DNA of 39,449 nt, from NCBI GenBank assembly GCA_023511555.1, contig JAIMBG010000004.1, positions 1 through 39,449 of the forward strand, given 5' to 3'. Position numbers and translations under genes: made by a program. Numbering within the stretch: position 1 is the first letter of the stretch; every line of letters starts with the position of its first letter. Shown here one piece after another: positions 16,420-23,280 of the stretch. Origin of the DNA: Acetobacteraceae bacterium (GTDB taxonomy: Bacteria; Bacillota; Sulfobacillia; JAIMBG01). The notes below the pieces were generated by a model. That model did not search any database, was not told the DNA's origin, and saw nothing but the letters and a program-made list of their open reading frames with translations.

Positions 16420-18118
16420 AGCGCAGCTCTACCTCGTGGCCGGGGAGGCGCCGGCGGAGCTCTTCCGCCAGCACCGCTGCCTCACCCGGCTGCACGTCGG
16501 CCCCGTAAAACAGGCTTATCACCTCGGTATCCTCGCCCATCATGGACTCCACCAGCGAGGCGGCCACCTGGCTGCGGTCGCGGCCCGAGACCTTGATCTC
16601 CCCGTCGCACAGCCCCAGGATGGTGCCCTCCTCGATGGCCAGCCCTCTGACGCTGGCGCTGCGCACCGCAAAGGTGACCAGCCCGGTCCGCACCCCGTCC
16701 ATGGCCCGCTTCATGGCGGCCAGGTTGGCCTCCAGGCTGGCCTGGGGGCGCATGGCCACCAGCGCGGCGATCCCCTGGGGAATGGTGCGGCTGGGCACCA
16801 CGTGGACCTCCTTGTTGGTGAGGGTGCGGGCCTGCTCCGCGGCGGGGATGACGTTGCCGTTGTTGGGCAGGACCAGCACCTGGCGGTAGGGCACGCGGTC
16901 GATGGCCTTTAGCAGGTCCTCGATGCTGGGGTTCATGGTCTGGCCGCCGTGGACCACCTCGTCCGCCCCCAGGCTGGCGAAGATCTGGGCCAGGCCTTCT
17001 CCCAGGGCCACGCTCACTACTCCCAGGGTCCGGGGGCAGTCGGCCGCCGCCTGGGCCGCGTGGAACGCCGGGGACGGCGCCAGCGGGGCGGCGGGAGCCG
17101 CCCCCAGGGCCGAGGCCCCGGCCGGGGCAGAGGGCGGGACGGCGCTTGGGGTATAGGCCCCGGTGCCGCCGGCCTGGCCGGCCGCCCTGAACTCCTCCTG
17201 CTGCTGGCGCATGTCGAGGATCTCCACCTGGTCCAGGTCGCCGTACTCCAGGCACTGGTCCAGGACCCTGCCCGGCGAAGAGGTGTGGATGTGGACCTTG
17301 ACCAGGCTGGGGCTTCCCACCACCAGGAGGGAGTCGCCCAGCGGGGTGAGCGCGTCGCGGAGGGCGTCTAGGGCGATCCCCGACCCGCGCACCAGGAACT
17401 GCGCGTCGTAGGGGTAGGTGAGCTGGGTGAGCTCCTGGGTCATCTCAAACGCCGGCCCCCGCGACTCCGCGGCGGCAGCCGCCTGGGCCCTGGCGGGCCG
17501 GGCCCCCTGGGCCACCTGGGCGGCGGCGTAGAGCACGTAGCAGAGGCCCTTGCCCCCCGCGTCCACGACCCCGGCCCGCTTGAGCACCGCCAGCATGTCC
17601 GGCGTGCGCAGAAGCGTCTCCTCGGCCTGCCTCAGGGCCGCGTCGAGCACCTCCGCCACGTCGCCACCTGCCCGCGCCTTCTCTGCGGCGGCCTGCGCCG
17701 CCTCGCGGGCCACGGTGAGGATGGTGCCCTCCACGGGGCGCATGACGGCCTGGTAGGCGGTGGCCACCCCCTCCTGCAGGGCCCGGGCCAGCCCCCGGGG
17801 ATCTACGGCCTCGCGCCCGTCCACCCCCCGGGCAAAGCCCCTGAACAGCTGAGAAAGGATGACGCCGGAGTTGCCCCGGGCCCCCATCAGCGACCCCAGG
17901 GACACCGCCTCAGCTAGGGTGGAGAGCCCGGTGCCCCTGGCCTGAGCCAGCTCCCGGCAGGCCGCCTCCAGGGTGAGCGACATGTTGGCGCCGGTGTCGC
18001 CGTCGGGGACGGGGTAGACGTTGAGGGCGTCGACCTCAGCCCGCTTTTCGCGCATGAGCTCGGTGGCCGCAAGGATCATGTCACGGAAGCAGGGGCCGCT
18101 CAGCTCCTCCACCCGCAA
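16376..18118 (-). CDS. fakA: Fatty acid kinase subunit FakA (DAK-phosphatase domain, YloV-like)
   Basis: Binds ATP and, with a FakB partner, phosphorylates exogenous fatty acids to acyl-phosphate. It has 580 residues. The N-terminal DhaL/Dak2 domain carries NVYPVPDGDTGANM, whose aspartates (39 and 41) hold Mg-ATP, and MGARGNSGVILSQ. A middle domain is followed by an Ala/Pro-rich linker (about residues 305-350). The C-terminal FakA domain holds GGQTMNPSIEDLL and LPNNGNVIPAAEQA. The start is TTG at 18118. The gene lies between asp23 and recG, the typical arrangement. No FakB gene is in the window. Confidence 0.93.
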   Translation of the reverse strand: MRVEELSGPCFRDMILAATELMREKRAEVDALNVYPVPDGDTGANMSLTLEAACRELAQARGTGLSTLAEAVSLGSLMGARGNSGVILSQLFRGFARGVDGREAVDPRGLARALQEGVATAYQAVMRPVEGTILTVAREAAQAAAEKARAGGDVAEVLDAALRQAEETLLRTPDMLAVLKRAGVVDAGGKGLCYVLYAAAQVAQGARPARAQAAAAAESRGPAFEMTQELTQLTYPYDAQFLVRGSGIALDALRDALTPLGDSLLVVGSPSLVKVHIHTSSPGRVLDQCLEYGDLDQVEILDMRQQQEEFRAAGQAGGTGAYTPSAVPPSAPAGASALGAAPAAPLAPSPAFHAAQAAADCPRTLGVVSVALGEGLAQIFASLGADEVVHGGQTMNPSIEDLLKAIDRVPYRQVLVLPNNGNVIPAAEQARTLTNKEVHVVPSRTIPQGIAALVAMRPQASLEANLAAMKRAMDGVRTGLVTFAVRSASVRGLAIEEGTILGLCDGEIKVSGRDRSQVAASLVESMMGEDTEVISLFYGADVQPGEAAVLAEELRRRLPGHEVELRYGGQPHYYYIIAVE

Positions 18119-18184
18119 CCCGCATTCCCCCTGTGCCGCCCGGCCGCCCCTCCGGGACCCCCAAGTCCCGCCGAGCCGGCCCGG

Positions 18185-18544
18185 TCAGTGAGGAGAGACT
18201 CTTACGCCCTGCACGTTTATGCGCACCCGCGAGACCGGGAGGCCGGTCATGCTCTCTACGGCGTAGCGCACCTTCTCGGCCACGTTATGGCAGACCTCGC
18301 GGATGCGCACGCCGTAGCCCACGATGATGAAGAGGTCGATGAGGACGCGGTCTCCGTCCAGGGTGACCTCCACCCCTTTGGACAGGCTCTCCCGTCCCAG
18401 GAGTTCGGCCAGGCCGTCCTTGAGCCTGCGGGAGGCCATGCCGACGATGCCGTAGCACTCCGTGGCGGCGACCCCGGCTATGGTGGCGATGACCTCCTCG
18501 GTCAGCACCAGCCGGCCCAGCTCGTTAGCGATCTCCTTGGCCAC
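18185..18544 (-). CDS. Asp23/Gls24-family protein (YloU-like)
   Basis: Small cytoplasmic protein of about 119 residues from the Asp23 family, linked to envelope stress and membrane-associated scaffolding in Gram-positives. Motifs are LGRLVLTEEVIATIAGVAA, ECYGIVGMASR, and the C-terminal RIREVCHNVAEKVRYAVE. GTG at 18544 is preferred: it gives the family-like start MAKEIANELGR and has GGGAGG about eight bases upstream. A GTG at 18568 would add eight residues with a poorly spaced ribosome site. It precedes fakA and recG. Confidence 0.92.
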   Translation of the reverse strand: MAKEIANELGRLVLTEEVIATIAGVAATECYGIVGMASRRLKDGLAELLGRESLSKGVEVTLDGDRVLIDLFIIVGYGVRIREVCHNVAEKVRYAVESMTGLPVSRVRINVQGVRVSPH

Positions 18545-18575
18545 CCTCCCCGACCTCCCATGGGACACGTACGTC

Positions 18576-18596
18576 TTACTGTTCTCCCTCTGTCAT
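18576..18596 (-). other. Possible six-codon leader ORF before asp23
   Basis: An almost ideal ribosome site, AAGGAGG (18604-18610), sits seven bases before ATG 18596. The frame reads MTEGEQ and stops at 18576, 31 bases ahead of the asp23 GTG. The signal is better than that of asp23 itself. It may be a leader peptide, a translation-coupling device, or the true asp23 start disturbed by a frameshift. Confidence 0.4.
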
Positions 18597-18619
18597 TTTT
18601 ATTCCTCCTTCGGTCGGGG

Positions 18620-19079
18620 CTACGCCTCCCGCCCTTATTTGGGGCGCCGCGGAACAGGAGAAAGCAGGGCGGGAGAGACTTCGGGTGAGGCTGCAGGAGG
18701 AGAGCATCTGGTCCGGGGGCAAGGCTGCGGGCGGGGTCGCCGGCACCACTGCCCCGGGGCGCAGCCCGCCGGCCTTGCGAAGGTTGAGGCCACGGGGCGG
18801 AAGCGCGCCCCCATATCCCACTCTGAGGGTCGCCGTCTCCGCGGAGTCGAGGTTGAGAACCTTGATTGGGGGCGGCTCCTCACGACCAGCCGGTGACAGG
18901 CGCAAGGCGCGAGAGAGCCGGAACGGGGGAAGGCTCTTTCCGTCGCCTGAGGTCCGGCATACCGAGGTCTCGCGTGGTGAAAGGACAGCGTTACGGACCC
19001 GCGCCGGCTTGGTGACAGGAGAATCGCTGGACTCACAGCGGCGGCGCATAGGCCGGGCTGGCCGGGTTACCGACCATCC
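18620..19079. other. Non-coding region between asp23 and rpmB with strong potential helices
   Basis: About 460 bases between two divergent genes without a credible coding frame. A nested hairpin lies at 18897-18949: CAGGCG with CGCCTG outside, and a nine-base stem 18911-18919 with 18932-18940 inside (one G-T pair). A second option, CGCGAGA (18908-18914) with TCTCGCG (18968-18974), would exclude the inner stem. GGTCCG (18951) can also pair with CGGACC (18994). The nine-base word GGTGACAGG occurs at 18892 and 19011. No known riboswitch, 6S, SRP, RNase P or tmRNA consensus was recognised. Which strand is transcribed is unknown; on the minus strand it would lie in the asp23 leader region. Confidence 0.35.
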
Positions 19080-19109
19080 TTGCAACCCGGCGGAGTTTTG
19101 TGCTACAAT
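19080..19109 (+). promoter_or_regulatory. Sigma-A promoter of rpmB with extended -10
   Basis: TTGCAA (19080-19085) and TACAAT (19104-19109) are 18 bases apart, and TGC directly before the -10 makes an extended -10 element. Transcription should begin near 19116, with the rpmB ribosome site AAGGAGG at 19128-19134. Confidence 0.75.
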
Positions 19110-19142
19110 GAGGAAGGCGTCGTGCCGAAGGAGGTTTTTGGC

Positions 19143-19772
19143 TTGAGCAAGAGGTGCGCAATCTGCGGCAAGGAGGCCCTCCCGGGTAACCTCATCAGTC
19201 ACTCGCACATCCGGACCCACCGCCGGTGGGGGCCGAACCTGCAGCGGGTCAGGGCCATGATCTCCGGCCGTCCCACCCGCGCGCTGGTCTGTACCCGCTG
19301 CCTGCGGTCGGGCCTGGTGGTGCGGGCGATCAGCCGGCCGCGAGCCCCGGAGGCCGGGGCGCCGGCGGGGCGTCCCGGGGTGATGGAGAAGGCGGCCGGC
19401 CCCGGGGAGCCGCCCGTGGCCCCCGAAAGGCCCCCAGCGGAGCGGTCGCGACCCCCCGAGCCCGCGGTGGAGCGGCCGCGCGCGCCGGCGCCCGCCCAGG
19501 AGCCGTCTGAGTCCCCGGAGCCTGCCGCCCCGCCGACCTGGGAGCCCACCGGGGCCCAGGCGGTGGAGGAGCTGGCCGTTGCCGGGGCTGAGGTCCTGGC
19601 GAGCGCCGGCGTGGAGGCCGGGGCCGAGGCCCCGCCCGCCGCGGAGCCTGAAGCCGGGGCTGCGAAGGACGCTGCGTCCGAGACGGGGACCGAGGCCGGG
19701 GCCAGACCCAGGCCGGCCAGGGCATCCCGGGCCCGCAGGCTCCGGGCCGCGAAGTCCGCCGAGGACAGATAG
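19143..19772 (+). CDS. rpmB: Ribosomal protein L28 with a long Ala/Pro/Glu-rich C-terminal extension
   Basis: Large-subunit protein bL28. Residues 1 to about 64 are a full L28: CAICGK, then NLISHSHIRTHRRWGPNLQ, then RVRAMISGRP and CTRCLRSG. The two CxxC pairs form the zinc site of the C+ form. The normal protein ends here at about 62 residues. This one continues without a stop for about 145 more residues, rich in Ala, Pro and Glu, closing with a basic patch (RPARASRARRLRAAK). TTG at 19143 is the start, eight bases after AAGGAGG, with a good promoter before it. The extension looks disordered; its role is unknown. Order near spoVM and asp23 is canonical, but here rpmB is turned against both neighbours. 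Confidence 0.9.
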   Translation: MSKRCAICGKEALPGNLISHSHIRTHRRWGPNLQRVRAMISGRPTRALVCTRCLRSGLVVRAISRPRAPEAGAPAGRPGVMEKAAGPGEPPVAPERPPAERSRPPEPAVERPRAPAPAQEPSESPEPAAPPTWEPTGAQAVEELAVAGAEVLASAGVEAGAEAPPAAEPEAGAAKDAASETGTEAGARPRPARASRARRLRAAKSAEDR

Positions 19773-19907
19773 CCCTGGAGTAAAGAAGCCCGCCGAGGGC
19801 ACCGGACCGCCGCGACGCCCACGGCCGCGCCAGGATTGACGAAGGCCGGGGACCAAGGCCGGCCGTCAGGCTTTCGGCATGGACTCGGCCTCTCCGGCGC
19901 CGCCCCC

Positions 19908-20834
19908 TTACGCACCCGGGCCCCTTTCCCTGCCCGCCTCCGGACGCCGCCCGCCGTCGCCTTCAAGGTTCATGAGCTGCAGGAGGTGGCGGCCGCTGAA
20001 GCGGTACGCCCGGCCGCAGAACCGGCACACCATCTCCGCCCCCCGCCTCGTCCGATACAACTCTCTCAACTCCTCCAGCCCCAGCACAACCAGAAGCTCC
20101 CGCGTCTTGGCACGGGAGCAGCGGCAGGAAAAGCGCAGGCGGCGCCTGCCCAGGACGCGGAGGGTGAAGCCCTCCAGGACCCGCGAGGCGAGCCCCACGG
20201 GGTTCCTCACCGCCTCGATCAGGCCGCTCACCGAACTCACCCGCTGCACCGCCGCTTCCACCCGGGCGGCGAGCGAGTCCGGCGCCCCGGCCAGCAGTTG
20301 GACCACGAACCCGCCCGCGGCCCTTACCCTCCCTCCCTTTCCCACCAGGACCCCGAGCCCCACGGCCGAAGGCGTCTGCTCCGACCGGGCGAAATAGGCG
20401 GTAAGATCCTCCGCTATCTCCCCCGTGACAAGAGGGCAGCTCCCGGCATAAGGCTCCTTGAGCCCGTAATCCCGCACCACGTGGAGGAAGCCCCGGCGTC
20501 CCACCGCCCCACCCACGTCCAGCTTGCCGTGGGGCTTAAGCGGCAGGTCCACCTGCGGGTTCTTGAGGTAGCCGCGGACCCTGCCCCAGGCGTCGGCGTC
20601 CGCCACGATGCCGCCCACCGGGCCGTCGCCCAGCACCCTGAGCGTCACGGTCTGGCGGCCCTTGAGCGTGGCACCCAGCAGAGCCGCGGCGGTAATCGCC
20701 CGGCCCAGGGCAGCCGTGGCAGTGGGCCAGGTGCCGTGCCGCCGCCGGGCCTCCTCCACCAGCCGCGTGGTCAGCGCCGCCAGCACCCGCACCGCACCGC
20801 CCTCCGCAGTAGCCCTCACCAGATAGTCGCCCAT
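19908..20834 (-). CDS. hslO: Redox-regulated chaperone Hsp33
   Basis: Holdase chaperone switched on by oxidation of a zinc-bound cysteine centre. It has 308 residues. The N-terminal domain includes YLVRATAEGG, TAAALLGATLKG and GYLKNPQVDLPL. The C-terminal zinc site is CRCS followed about 35 residues later by CRFC, the CxC...CxxC pattern of the family. ATG 20834 has a GGAGGGG directly upstream. The last 20 residues are a Gly/Arg-rich tail. It lies downstream of the terminator after spoVM, so it is probably transcribed on its own, convergent with rpmB. Confidence 0.95.
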   Translation of the reverse strand: MGDYLVRATAEGGAVRVLAALTTRLVEEARRRHGTWPTATAALGRAITAAALLGATLKGRQTVTLRVLGDGPVGGIVADADAWGRVRGYLKNPQVDLPLKPHGKLDVGGAVGRRGFLHVVRDYGLKEPYAGSCPLVTGEIAEDLTAYFARSEQTPSAVGLGVLVGKGGRVRAAGGFVVQLLAGAPDSLAARVEAAVQRVSSVSGLIEAVRNPVGLASRVLEGFTLRVLGRRRLRFSCRCSRAKTRELLVVLGLEELRELYRTRRGAEMVCRFCGRAYRFSGRHLLQLMNLEGDGGRRPEAGRERGPGA

Positions 20835-20911
20835 CCCCTCCGCCCCCTTGGGGCACAGAAACCGGTCTGGCCGCTGCCCCCCTCCCCTCAGTTTACTACA
20901 CCCCGAGGGAC

Positions 20912-20941
20912 AAAAAAAGAGCCCCGCCTCCGGAGCGGAGC
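20912..20941 (-). terminator. Intrinsic terminator after spoVM
   Basis: Reading left, an eight-pair stem (20921-20941, two G-T pairs, five-base loop) is followed by TCTTTTTTT (20912-20920). It lies 36 bases past the spoVM stop and ahead of hslO, so it should end the long rpe-spoVM transcript. Confidence 0.8.
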
Positions 20942-20977
20942 GCCCCCCGGGCCGTCCTCAGGCCCCCCTGCGGCCTG

Positions 20978-21073
20978 TCAGCCTGCCGCCGGGCGGCCCC
21001 GGCCCATCATGCGCAGGACGACCCGCACCATCCGCCCCAGAAGCCGGGGCAGCTTTATGACACGGAAGCGCAC
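20978..21073 (-). CDS. spoVM: Stage V sporulation protein SpoVM
   Basis: Tiny amphipathic-helix peptide that binds the curved forespore membrane and anchors coat assembly through SpoIVA. The 31-residue product begins MRFRVIKLPRLLGRMVRVVL. It matches the Bacillus 26-mer along its length, including Phe3, Ile6-Lys7-Leu8 and the key Pro9. It then adds an unusual basic/glycine tail, RMMGRGRPAAG. GTG at 21073 gives the family-like N-terminus, but its Shine-Dalgarno is distant. An in-frame GTG at 21082 is better placed behind GGGGAGGG and would add three residues. It sits between rpe and rpmB, the canonical site. Confidence 0.85.
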   Translation of the reverse strand: MRFRVIKLPRLLGRMVRVVLRMMGRGRPAAG

Positions 21074-21294
21074 TGCCGCCACTCGTCAACCCTCCCCAGG
21101 CCCCCCCTGCGACACACCCGGGCGGCGCCAGGGCGAGGCGTCCGAGCCCCGGCGGCCGCGACCCCATCCCGCTGGGCCGGGCAAGCCCACGGCCCTGCAA
21201 GCGCGGCGCCAGCCCCGTCCCGCGGGGCGATCCGACAGCCCCGCAGGCCGAGCAGCGGCCACCCCGGCGCCATTCAGCGGCGCCCCGGCCGCCG

Positions 21295-21480
21295 TCACGC
21301 CGGCCCTCTGAGCAGCCACAGCCCCAGCCACAGGCTGGCCGCCCCCAGGCCCACCCACCAGGCCCAGGAGGGCAGCGAGCCCGCGACCAGGACGCAGCCC
21401 AGCAGGGCCAGGATGAAGCCCACCGCCTTCCTCACCAGGGACGTCACGCGCCCCGCCCTTGCGCCCACCCTCACCGACAC
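21295..21480 (-). CDS. Small two-helix membrane protein, unknown function
   Basis: A 61-residue protein with a basic N-terminus and two membrane helices (about residues 19-36, VGFILALLGCVLVAG, and 38-57, WAWWVGLGAASLWLGLW) joined by a short turn. GTG at 21480 follows AGGAGG with eight bases spacing, strong support for this start over the longer open frame. It occupies the place between rpe and spoVM where many Firmicutes have thiN. I do not recognise the family. The operon position next to spoVM hints at a sporulation or envelope role, but that is only inference. Confidence 0.65.
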   Translation of the reverse strand: MSVRVGARAGRVTSLVRKAVGFILALLGCVLVAGSLPSWAWWVGLGAASLWLGLWLLRGPA

Positions 21481-21676
21481 GCTTCCCGCCTCCTGCTCCC
21501 ACAGTATATGGAACGGGGGGAGGGGAGGTGCCGGGGCAACGGCAGGCGCGAGCGGCCACAGTCCTTGGAGAATGCCTAAGAAGTGCAAGCTTGGACCTAT
21601 ACCGACCGAAACCCCCGGCATCAGCCCTTGAGCAGCCGTATGCGGGCTTTGGGCTTGAGGTCGAGGGCGGAGGTCC

Positions 21677-22339
21677 TCACCCCGCTGCTCCCGCCCTCCT
21701 CAAGGCGGCTATGGCCGCCGCCGCGTCGGGCTCGGCGAACACCGCCGTGCCCGCCACCAGCACGTCGACCCCAGCCTCCACCAGGTCCCCGGCCCGCTCC
21801 ACGGTGACGCCGCCGTCCACCTCAAGCAGGGGAGCGGGCCCGCTCAGGTGGCGGAGCCGCGACCGGATAGCCCGGATCTTGGCCAGCGACAGGGGCAAAA
21901 ACTCCTGGCCCCCGAAGCCGGGGTTTACGCTCATCACCAGGACCAGATCGAGGTCGGGGAGCACGTAGTCCACCGCCTCGGGCGGGGTGGCGGGGTTGAG
22001 CGCCGCCCCGGGCCGGCAGCCAAGGCCCCGTATCGACTGCAGCACCCGGTGGAGGTGCGGGCAGGCCTCGGCGTGAACGGTGAGGATATCGGCCCCCGCC
22101 CGGGCGAAGGCCTCGAGGTGCAGCCAGGGCTCCTCTATCATGAGGTGGACGTCGAGGGGGAGCCGGGTGAGGCGCCGGAGCGCCTTGACCACCAGGGGGC
22201 CGAAGGTGATGTTGGGCACGAACCGCCCGTCCATCACGTCCAGGTGGAGCCAGTCAGCCCCCCCGTCCTCGACCCGCCTGACCTCCCTCTCCAGGCAGGC
22301 GAAGTCGGCCGCCAGCAGCGAAGGCGCGATCTTGACCAT
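21677..22339 (-). CDS. rpe: Ribulose-phosphate 3-epimerase
   Basis: Interconverts D-ribulose 5-phosphate and D-xylulose 5-phosphate in the pentose phosphate pathway. A (beta/alpha)8 barrel of 220 residues, normal length. Motifs: MVKIAPSLLAADF at the start, WLHLDVMDGRFVPNITFG with the metal-binding His and Asp, LDVHLMIEEP, VMSVNPGFGGQ, LEVDGGV, and the phosphate-binding VAGTAVF. ATG at 22339 is chosen because GGAGGGG lies just before it; ATG 22354 would add five residues. It follows rsgA by 45 bases. Confidence 0.96.
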   Translation of the reverse strand: MVKIAPSLLAADFACLEREVRRVEDGGADWLHLDVMDGRFVPNITFGPLVVKALRRLTRLPLDVHLMIEEPWLHLEAFARAGADILTVHAEACPHLHRVLQSIRGLGCRPGAALNPATPPEAVDYVLPDLDLVLVMSVNPGFGGQEFLPLSLAKIRAIRSRLRHLSGPAPLLEVDGGVTVERAGDLVEAGVDVLVAGTAVFAEPDAAAAIAALRRAGAAG

Positions 22340-22384
22340 CCCCATCCCCTCCACAGCCGCCGGCCCTCGCCCGACCAGCCGGCC

Positions 22385-23263
22385 TCAATACCTCCGGGCC
22401 TCCTGGGCCTTGATCTCCCGCAGCATCTCCAAGTAGCTCTGGTACCTCAGCCGCGGCACCCGCCCCTCCTCCACCGCCTCCTTCACCGCGCAGCCCGGCT
22501 CCACGTCGTGGAGGCAGTCGGGGAAGCGGCAGGCGCCGAGGTACGGCGCCATCTCCGGCAGGTGGCCCACGAGCTCCCGCCTCTCCACCCCCCTCAGTTC
22601 CAGGGCGGTGAAACCGGGGGTGTCGACCACCAGGGCGTCACGGTCCAGCTCGAGCAGCTCGCAGCCGCGGGTGGTGTGCCGGCCCCTGCCGCCCCGGGGG
22701 CTCAGCTCCGCGGTCCTGAGCCTGAGCCCCGGCCTCAGCGCGTTGAGCAGGGTCGACTTGCCCACCCCGCTCTGGCCGCAGAACACCGACACTCGACCGG
22801 AAAGCCGCGGGGCCAAGTTCTCCAACCCCAGCCCCTCCCGGGCGCTGGTGGCCAGGGCGTAGTAGCCCAGGCCGCGGTAGTAGTCGAGCGAGGCCTGAAC
22901 CTCCTCCCCGCTCAGAAGATCGATCTTGTTAAGGCAGAGCAGCGGCTCTACCCCAGCGCAGGAGACCAGGACCAGGAGCCGGTCTACCAGGCTGGGGTTG
23001 GCCTCAGGCTCGCGCAGCGTGTAGACCACCACCGCCTGGTCCACGTTGGCCACCGGAGGCCGCACCAGCCGGTTCTTTCGGGGCCGGACGGACTCGATGA
23101 CCCCCGTCCCGTCCCGCAGGAGGGAAACCTCCACCCAGTCCCCGGTGAGCACCCGGTCGTCCCCCAGCTTCAGCCGCCCCCTGACCCGGCAGTGGACGAC
23201 CGCCCCCTCCACCCTGACCAGGTGAAGGTCGCTGTGCGACCTCATGACCAGCCCCGTGGGCAT
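22385..23263 (-). CDS. rsgA: Small ribosomal subunit biogenesis GTPase RsgA
   Basis: Circularly permuted GTPase that checks 30S maturation. The order is an N-terminal OB fold, then G4 NKIDL, then G1 GQSGVGKST, the switch region RGRHTTR, and G3 DTPGF. A C-terminal zinc domain (CRFPDCLHDVEPGC) follows. The protein is 292 residues, normal length. ATG at 23263, with GGGGTGAGG eight bases before it, is preferred to GTG at 23278. It sits between prkC and rpe, as in most Firmicutes. Confidence 0.96.
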   Translation of the reverse strand: MPTGLVMRSHSDLHLVRVEGAVVHCRVRGRLKLGDDRVLTGDWVEVSLLRDGTGVIESVRPRKNRLVRPPVANVDQAVVVYTLREPEANPSLVDRLLVLVSCAGVEPLLCLNKIDLLSGEEVQASLDYYRGLGYYALATSAREGLGLENLAPRLSGRVSVFCGQSGVGKSTLLNALRPGLRLRTAELSPRGGRGRHTTRGCELLELDRDALVVDTPGFTALELRGVERRELVGHLPEMAPYLGACRFPDCLHDVEPGCAVKEAVEEGRVPRLRYQSYLEMLREIKAQEARRY

Positions 23264-23280
23264 ACCCGCGGACCTCACCC

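Noticed and set aside
18880-19010. Region checked for RNase P RNA, SRP RNA, tmRNA, 6S RNA and common riboswitches
   Set aside because: None of the conserved sequence boxes of these RNAs was found on either strand; only generic helices remain.
18576-19856. Minus-strand 426-codon frame through the rpmB gene and the asp23 leader
   Set aside because: Only its last six codons have a plausible ribosome site; the rest is antisense to rpmB and rich in Arg/Gly/Pro.
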